From: Azadirachta indica
Taxonomy: Eukaryota; Streptophyta; Magnoliopsida; Sapindales; Meliaceae
Length of the DNA: 64,000 bases
Reading direction: 5' to 3'
NCBI GenBank assembly: GCA_022749755.1
Contig: CM040441.1
Location: forward strand, 20,213,475 to 20,277,474
The translations under genes were made by a program, and so were the position numbers. The notes beneath the pieces are model-generated. The model was not told the origin of the DNA, did not search any database, and saw only the letters and a program-made list of their open reading frames with translations. Position 1 is the stretch's first letter. Each line of letters opens with the position of its first letter. Shown in pieces: positions 56,720 to 64,000 of this stretch.

Positions 56720-59700
56720 ATGGTGATTCCCGAATCAGAAAACGGTCTGGTTCACAGCATCAAGTTCTCATCCGTCGGACCGGGTTACGCCACCGCGTCT
56801 GACGTGGTCTACGAGCCGAGTGGGTTCGACTTAGCCATGAAGCTTCACTATCTCACAGGCGTTTACGTTTTCAGAAGCTATGCAGTGCAGGGTTTAACCA
56901 CCATGCTTATCAAGGAAACCATGTTCTATTGGTTTAACGATTACTACGTAACTTGTGCCCGGTTCCGGCGGTCGGAAACAGGCCGGCCTTACTTGAAGTG
57001 CAACGACTGCGGTGCCCGGTTCGTTGAAGCTCGGTCCGAGAAAACCGTCGAGGAATTGCTGGAAATGAAGGATTATGGTTCTATTCAAAAGCAGCTTGTT
57101 TATCATCAACCTGTTGGTCCTGAGTTGTCATTTTCTCCTCCAATTTACTTACAGGTATAACCCTAAACCAGTTATATGTAACAGCTTTGGTATCTTTTAA
57201 AACGTAAATTCGGGAAAATTTGTAAATATTTTAATTAAATTACCGTCATTTTACACTAATTTTATATATTTATTTAATCTCATAATTAAAAAATACAATT
57301 ATATATTATCTTACACCGTTTTACATAAATACAACGTATTTTTAAGGTGTGTATTTGAGAAAATCTAAGCTGATTTAGTATAAAAACGATACTATATTTT
57401 AAGAAAATTATCTTATTTTATATTAAATTTGTGTAAATTTTTTAAAATTTTTATTTTAAAAAGTTGTGATTTTGGTACGATGGAATTTTATATTATATAT
57501 AATATTATTTTTTTAATTATTTTATTGAGCTTGAATTGAAGTTAAATAATTCAGTGAAGCAAATGGTAGTTTTAATGCACAACTGTAAGAGCATAAATGC
57601 TGGCTTTCGGTGATATTGGCAATTATCGTGAAAAAAAAATTAATTTTTTTATAATTTCAAAATGTTTTTATTTTAGTTAATCCAATAGTTTTCATGTACA
57701 ATTTTTGTTTTATATATCTATTAGATTTTCGAAAGACATATACATCTATAAAATTTAGTTGAAAAAATACTTTAATCCTGCTAACCTTATAGATTTCTCG
57801 TTTGTTAAATAATTTTATTTGTTTCAATGATTTATTTATGTTTTGATATAATTCTTATAATATTTTCTTAATTATAATTATTTTAAAAATTAAAAATATT
57901 AAATTATGTTAACTTTAGTCAAACGTACATACACATGCAAGGCGAAGCTTCAGTAGGCTAGGCGTCTGCCCCATCCTAGGTCTCCCAATTTTTTAAAAAT
58001 ATTTATTATAACATTTATAATTTAGATCTATTCATTAATATATAATTCAGTCCTACAGCTTTATAAAGTTATCCATTAATTCTTTAATTTGTTAATTATT
58101 TTTAAAATATTAGTAGATTATCTCTACATTTTAAACATTTTAGCCTCCAATTATTTGGCTCTGCCCTTGTACAAGTGTTTGTTGTAAAGATCGATAAAAT
58201 GTGTAGTATTATAATTAACAACACTTCACTTTTTTTACCCTAAATGGTCAATAATAACTTCTTTTATTTGTGTTTTTGAGTACATATTATAAACTCTTTT
58301 AATTTTGACGTCTTTATAACTTTATTATTTTAGTAGTATTTAAATTTTTAAATCTAATTTCTCAGCTATTAACATCAATATGGGTGAAGCTACATTTATG
58401 TTAATGGATAACAATAGATATAAAATTTTTATTAATTATAATTATTATAATATTTAATATACGAAATTGTCCTTATTTTTATATATTTTTACAAATAAAA
58501 GTAACAATGAGGGTCTATGTTAATATTTTTCAAACTAGTAAGATTGAAGTATATATTTAAAAAAATCTTAGGGATGTATATGTTATTTTTCGTATTTAAA
58601 TTCTTATATAAAGTATTTATAATTTAAAAAATAAAATTTATTTATATTTTGACCCGTCAACTTTAAAAAATTAACAGTTTATCTCTTATTTTATAAAATG
58701 ATGTATTTTTTTATTCATGATAGAGACTCGAAAATGTATCATTTTTCACATATAAAATAATCAAATTTGATATGTTCCCATTATTTATCTCTTGTATTTT
58801 ATTAATTTTTCTAAAAATTAAATAATATATAATGTGCCAGAGTTAATATTAGAAAATAATTAAAAATATTCTTAACTTTTTTTGTTTTTTATGTATACAA
58901 AACGCAGGTGACGTGGTTCAAATGTGGAGGAATGTCATTCGGCCTTAGCTGGGCCCACGTTCTCGGAGATGCATTTTCAGCCGTTGATTTCATCAACACG
59001 TGGGGCCAGGTTCTGGCCACAATTCGAGCTCACGGCCCACCCACTTTGCCAAAACTTTCACCCACTAGGCCTTCCGTCAGGGTACAGAAGTCCGAAATCT
59101 CACCCAAGGATGCCAACCCGATTTCGGTAAAACGGGTCGACCCGGTTGGAGACCATTGGGTTACTGCTATTAACTGTAAAATGAACCTATTTTCATTCCA
59201 CTTAACACCCACCCAAGTTTCCCATTTACAGTCAAAGATTAAAAACCCACATCAAATTCCAGTTTTTGAATCCCTCTGTGCTATTATTTGGCAATGTATA
59301 GCCAAAATCAGAGATGAGTTTGGGGCAATTAGAGTGACAGTCTGCAGAAAGGGCATTGAAAATGGGAAATTGGTGAGCAATAGCCAAATTGTAAGTGCTT
59401 TTGAGGCCGATTTTTCTGTTGGGGGTGCTGATTTGGAGAAGTTGGCGGAAGCGCTTTGTGAAAAAGCTGGTGTGGATGAGAGAAGCTTGATTGAAGAAGC
59501 AATGGAGGAGGAGAATGGAGTTATGGATTTGGTCTTTTATGGAGCAAATCTGACATTTGTGAACTGGGAAGAAGCTAATGTTTATGGATTGGAATTGAAT
59601 GGGGAGAAAGCTGATTTTGCAAGCTATACTATTCAAGGTGTTGGAGATGAAGGAACTGTCATTGTGCTTCCAGGAACAAAAGATTCAGACAACGCAAGAT

Positions 59701-59789
59701 TTGTGACAATAATACTGCCAGAAGACCAATTGCCGAAGCTAAAGCCTGAGCTGAGATTGAATGGTCTCTTGCTTGAAACAAATCTTTGA
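56720..59789 (+). CDS. CER2-like: CER2/CER26-like BAHD-family protein, 438 aa, two exons
   Basis: Exon 1 is 56720-57154 (145 codons, ending FSPPIYLQ), the intron 57155-58907 (1,753 bp, cag|gtataa ... acgcag|), and exon 2 58908-59789 (293 codons plus stop). The start MVIPESENGLVHSIKFSSVG has a ctcaacaatgg context. FDLAMKLHYLTGVYVFRSYA and the phrase YLKCNDCGARFVEA are typical of ECERIFERUM 2-type proteins. The BAHD motif HxxxD is intact as HVLGD (His162-Asp166). The C-terminal DFGWG motif of catalytic BAHD enzymes is replaced by YGLELNGEKADF, as in the CER2 clade. YGANLTFVNWEEANVYGLEL also marks that clade. CER2-like proteins act at the ER with the CER6 condensing enzyme to extend very-long-chain fatty acids past C28 for cuticular wax. 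No frameshift or stop is seen and length is normal (about 420-450 aa). It lacks operon-like partners. Confidence 0.93.
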
Positions 59790-61180
59790 GTGTTTGCTTT
59801 GCTTCACGGTAATTGTGGGAAAATTTCATTAATTTGTGTGTTATTAGTGCAACAAGGTTGTGTCTATGTACCCTTTAATATCTACTCCTAAAAATATGAA
59901 TTATGTGTAAATTTACAGCTGGCTAGTGGTTTTCAAATCCTATTGTAAGAACTCAGTTGCCTCTACCTTTGCAAAGATTTTAAAAGGCATCTCACGCACT
60001 CCTTCAAAATGTGTGTTATTTTGGAGCATTCCAAATTACTCGCAGACATACGCGCAACTACCAGCTCAAAATCTTCCTTTAACTTGGAAGCAATTAATAG
60101 CCTGCATAGCATTAACCATTTCCAGCTTCATACTATCTTTCATATATTAGATTAAAGAGTAAGCTTCTATGCTATATACCTTTGCTTGTTTACTTCTCCT
60201 AAGCGCATGAGCAGCATCTTCAGATGCTTTTGAGACGATGTTGACATTGCGATGAATTAATTCGCTCATTAACCCACTGCAACCTGGTATGTGTGACTCT
60301 AGTTTAGATAACTAACAAGAGATACCAGCTCCAACTGCAAGATTAAAGAGTTAACTTCCACATCAAATACACTTTCCTATAGTCTATTATTTAGTTATGT
60401 TTTCTCTTTATTTTTATCATTATCTTGTGTTGATACTGCAAATTATAACCTACGATATCACATAGTAAAAATTCAAATTTTCTCTTTATTGCTTATTTTT
60501 CAAAAAGAACATGAATCTCCTTAATAGTGAAAAGAATGTGATACATATATTGTGCTAATTCTCTTGTCTTAATAACATTAGAAATTCTAATAAAATTTAG
60601 AGTGTATCTTGCAGAATCTTAACTTACCTTAAATTATGGCTTCCAAATTGGCTTTTCTTACTTTGCAAGGATCTTTTTCTACTTGAGTTTCATTCGTAGA
60701 CTGTCTGACCAGAATTCCTATCAAGCCGACCTTATCAGGACATATCGCAATTGATCTAACATTAAAAGTGGTTGATCAAGCATTAAGTCTGCTAATCGTG
60801 AAGTCCGTTAATTGTATGAGCCTAAGCCCATCTTCTCAAACATCAACCTCCCCAGTTTCTAGTGAAAAAGATTGTCATTGGAAATTTTTTTTCTTGAGTG
60901 ACTTGTATTCTATTTAAATGACACCTAGTTGATGAGAATACCAAGCTAAACGCGATCTGCAATGTGCTTGACCATATGCTTCCTTTTGAACAACTGACCT
61001 CTCATTTAGCCTTCAAGAATAAAGATTCTCTTGGCAGTCGAACATGGGGTGCAACCGCGACTTTCGAAAGTCAAGTGAAGTGCTAAAAGCATGAAAACGT
61101 GCCCTCTTTTCGCGTTGATTCTCGCATTGACAATTAACATGCGTTAATGCCTTTAACTATTACCGTCCTCAAACCCTTCA
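59790..61180. other. 3' flank of the CER2-like gene and unassigned sequence
   Basis: The first few hundred bases after the stop are probably 3' UTR. Beyond about 60700 the base composition shifts to less AT-rich sequence continuous with the retroelement that follows; it may be part of that element's LTR, but no boundary is visible. Confidence 0.35.
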
Positions 61181-62430
61181 TCTAGCCACCACGTGCTTTA
61201 GTACGATTGGTCCATTATGCCTACAGAAAGGCCACGCCAACAGATGGCCTCGTGGTAGCATCCGAACTGTTTATTCTGATTACAACGTGGATCGAATGGG
61301 ATATAAATTCTGCCCTTCCCCTTATGTTTACCACTTTACTTCTCTCGCGTCTTCTACAAAATTCAAGAACTTTCGCTATTTTCTACAAGCTTCTCTTGCA
61401 GACTCCCTCTCCAGTTCACGAGTAAAACTCCATTTTACCTCCGACATCGCTTCTTGCTCTTCAACCGACCTCTTCATTCTGGTAAGTTTCCTTTCTTCTG
61501 AACTCGTTTATTGCACTTTAGTCTTCAATATGAATCTGCCATTTTATCCATGGAATTTCATATTTTTCTCTTAGTTAGTTTCACGATTAGGTATAATTTC
61601 AGACTTACTTTTATGCCTTAAGATGCTAGAATAGACTTGAAAGTCAAGATGAAACATAGGAACCACTTTAGAACCTAACTCGGATGTTTTAAGCTTTCTT
61701 TACCTAAGTAGAGATTTAGCCGGGTCCAACTTGTAGTTGAGGAACTTTACAGTGACCTTAGGACTGAGTAGAGTTAAATTCCCTTGAACAAAATTAATAC
61801 TTAACCATAGTTTTGTTTTGTGGTGAACTTCAAACTGATCAGACCACATTGTTGTTTGCTTACGTTAATTATGGGAAGACGATAAAAACTTGTTATAAGG
61901 GACATTGCTAATAGCCCAAAAAGCGAATTTAACACTTTTTCGACAAGCTTATATGAGACAGATTATGAAGCTTGGAGCTAGCTTCCCAGTAGGATTAAAA
62001 CTAAACTCATTAGGGAACATGAGACCATTCCTTTAAAGAAGGCCTAGCCCCGTGCCATTTTTGACCCTGACACCGAGATCCCTTTGACCATCCTCGACCC
62101 AAGATCAAATACCTTTAAGTATTTTCACCCCAAACTCGAAATAGTGATTTTGTTTGATAGCTCTTTTGACTATATGTAGGGAGAAATAGACTCTGAACAA
62201 ACCAATGCAGGAGGCCAAGAAGTTCTCTAAAGCCTCGTAAATAGGATCGCTCAACAAACTGATCAGCTCGTGCCTTCTCTTCTAGCCCTTGAACACATAT
62301 TCGAAGCACTCTCAATTCCTAGTAGATAAGGGGATGGGATTACAAGTAAAGAGAATGATGAGTCTGAGGATGACTAGGTTTAGTTAAACTCCAAAGAAAA
62401 CCATCATGCCAATAATAGTCAACATATCTT
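61180..62430 (+). repeat. Promoter/leader region of a gypsy-type retroelement
   Basis: gggatataaattctgccctt places a TATA box at 61301-61308, followed by CT-rich leader sequence and a donor-like ctggtaagtttcc near 61480. This LTR-like layout leads into the gag-like coding relic. A second LTR and PBS were not identified. Confidence 0.45.
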
Positions 62431-63900
62431 AGTTCAATATCCTCCCCCCAACCTAACCAGAAAAAATAGTCCGTTTGAGGCTGATATGTTCCCTTCAAGT
62501 ATCACTGAGGCTGACCTAATAACCTTTAGAAAACTCTACCAAATCCTTAACTCTATTACTTTTAGGGTTCCAAAAGCCAACGAATTCCCAAGTCATTCGA
62601 GGGGAGATGAAGTGGCTTCTAACGAGGAGCTATTTCTCCTATAGGTTAGGTTACCATTGCAACCATATTTTGCCGCTTTGTTTTATGGCTTCGAAATTCC
62701 TCCTTATCAACTGAACCTGAACGGGTGGAGAACTATCGCCGGGCTATATGTGATCTGGGCTTTGACTAAGCAAATTTTATTGACCATCAGTGGAATTAAA
62801 TATTTACTTTTACTCAAGAAGGGATTGAAAAAATACTCAGGCTTTTATAACCTCCAGTCCCACACCAAGGTCGATAAGTTGGTTACGGGCAACTTTCTTG
62901 TAATAAAGATTGGAAGGACAGATGGTTTTGTGTGGGCGAGGATTAGTGCTGGTCTTCTTTAGCCGAGATGAACATACGTGGTCCTATGCCCTATGCATTC
63001 AAACCTGTTTTTCGTAAGTATATCCGTTAGGGTTGGAACGATGTATTCGATTCTTCATGTTAAATGCCATTGCTAAAGGTTTTTTAGTGATCTTCTTTGT
63101 TTGTGTAGCTACATGGGGTTCAAAGCCTAACTTAATCACCCTTATTCTGTCGAAAATCAACGTAGGTGTGTAATCTAAGTTGATTAGAAGACCCTACTTT
63201 CCCTTGATCAGCTTATACCTTTCGACCTTGTCAAGGTTGCCTCTAATCATGAAAAGCTTGAAATTGCTCTTCAGGCAGAGAAAAGACTTGCCTCAGAAAC
63301 CAATTACGGCATATTCGCCACTGGTGAGAGTGAACTTTTCATTTATCCTCTTTCTCAAAACATTTTCACTTTTATTCATGTTTTGTATAAGTCCTCCTTT
63401 CGCCTTTCATGCCTTATAAAGAAGATGGCTTCAAAGAAAGATAAGGGAAAATTCCTAAACTCCTTAAGGTCTGTCCTCTCTTTATTAGAGACCCAGACTG
63501 GGCTTCAGCGCAGAAGCAGTAAGAGCCCTCTAAGAAGCCAGAAGAGGACAAGGACGGGTTGTTTAAGAAGAAAGTAGCCGATCAAAAGGCAAAGGGGAAG
63601 AAGGCTGATCAGGGCTCCAAAAAAGAAAAGGAGGAACCTCCTAAGAATATAGAAAAGCTCTCAGTGGAGGTTTCTAAAAGCACCAAGGAGAGGTCGTCCA
63701 AGAACAACATACTGAGTAAAGGGAAGGAATAATTGAAATGGACCATCTCTCCTGGACAGACATATCGGAGGAGAAAAAGGAGTTCTTTGAGCATCTGCTC
63801 CCCTCCATTAACCATTTAGTCTGTGGAATTGACCCGTATTTGTTTTCACAGGTAGAGGTTGCCAATACCGATGCCGTTTTCTAGAAAATTCATCAACAGC
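62430..63900 (+). pseudogene. Relic with 'putative gypsy-type transposon' domain
   Basis: One frame reads FPSSITEADLITFRKLYQIL, then NSITFRVPKANEFPSHSRGD and EVASNEELFLL-stop (62489-62645). Next come VRLPLQPYFAALFYGFEIPP, then YQLNLNGWRTIAGLYVIWAL (62649-62765), then KKYSGFYNLQSHTKVDKLV. This matches plant proteins annotated as transposase (putative) gypsy type, with the conserved LPL-PF ... QL-PN-W pattern. Later, PYAFKPVFRKYIR near 62990 and Lys/Glu-rich sequence (63420-63760) fit the long charged tails of such proteins. Stops and shifts show it is not intact. These domains occur in large non-autonomous or poorly known retroelements; the window ends before any pol region could be seen. Confidence 0.6.
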
Positions 63901-64000
63901 TTGGCAGGTTAACTACGTCTGATCTTTTTTATTTTTTTCGCCATCACCTTATCTAACTTATTGTTCAATTGATACAAGTGTTCCATTATCTTAGCTTACA

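Noticed and set aside
59030..59636. Minus-strand open frames of 60 and 134 codons
   Set aside because: They are antisense to exon 2 of the CER2-like gene and have no independent support.

Overview
This is a 64 kb, strongly AT-rich stretch of plant nuclear DNA. Intact plant-type genes with GT-AG introns, a CER2-type BAHD protein, FAR1, hAT and MULE relics, and Ty1/copia and Ty3/gypsy relics all point to a flowering plant, most likely a eudicot. The species cannot be read from the sequence. It is a gene-poor, transposon-rich interval: I find two apparently intact protein-coding genes, several broken gene pieces, and many layers of decayed mobile elements.

Layout. 1-4.5 kb: a decayed MULE that carries a MuDR transposase (+) and, convergent to it, a DUF1985/Ulp1-like cysteine protease relic (-), the Kaonashi-type arrangement. 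5.4-12.3 kb: a copia element (LTR end, PBS, gag, PR, IN, RNase H; RT deleted). It is interrupted by a 0.58 kb AT-rich repeat in gag and by a complete miniature LTR element (TRIM-like, 1,039 bp, CTAGG target duplication) just after RNase H. 13-14.6 kb: a gypsy pol relic (-). 15.2-16.1 kb: a broken LRR receptor gene, abutting the 3' end of a copia element with repeated polypurine tracts. 17.3-17.8 kb: a FAR1 DNA-binding-domain relic. 18.8-19.7 kb: an AT-rich tandem repeat of about 250-270 bp units.

21.6-23.1 kb (-): an apparently intact three-exon gene for a 285-residue plant protein of unknown function, with a TATA box and an upstream G-quadruplex/hairpin sequence. 25-28 kb: an unrecognised coding-like stretch and a hAT transposase relic. 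30-31.7 kb: a foldback element beside a copia RNase H fragment. 32.3-32.6 kb: a less AT-rich orphan segment that looks like the 5' end of a gene.

33.5-48.6 kb is a duplicated pair. A 1.8 kb segment (33,480-35,260) recurs as 39,640-48,630, where it is stretched to about 9 kb by later insertions: a copia fragment, an Athila/Tat-like gypsy element with an internal tandem duplication and its own hAT-like MITE, and another hAT-like MITE. The undisturbed copies serve as empty sites that date the insertions relative to one another. Between them lies a copia relic (-) split by a 1.3 kb solo LTR. 48.9-52.2 kb: nested small DNA elements, including a MULE-type MITE with a perfect 9-bp target duplication.

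56.7-59.8 kb (+): a two-exon CER2/CER26-like BAHD-family gene (438 residues), expected to act with ER fatty-acid elongase in making very-long-chain wax precursors. 60.7-64 kb: a retroelement with a 'putative gypsy-type transposon' domain that runs to the window edge. The two intact genes show no obvious functional link. I found no evidence of a novel pathway or defence system. The most informative content is the transposon stratigraphy and a few conserved or orphan noncoding blocks.
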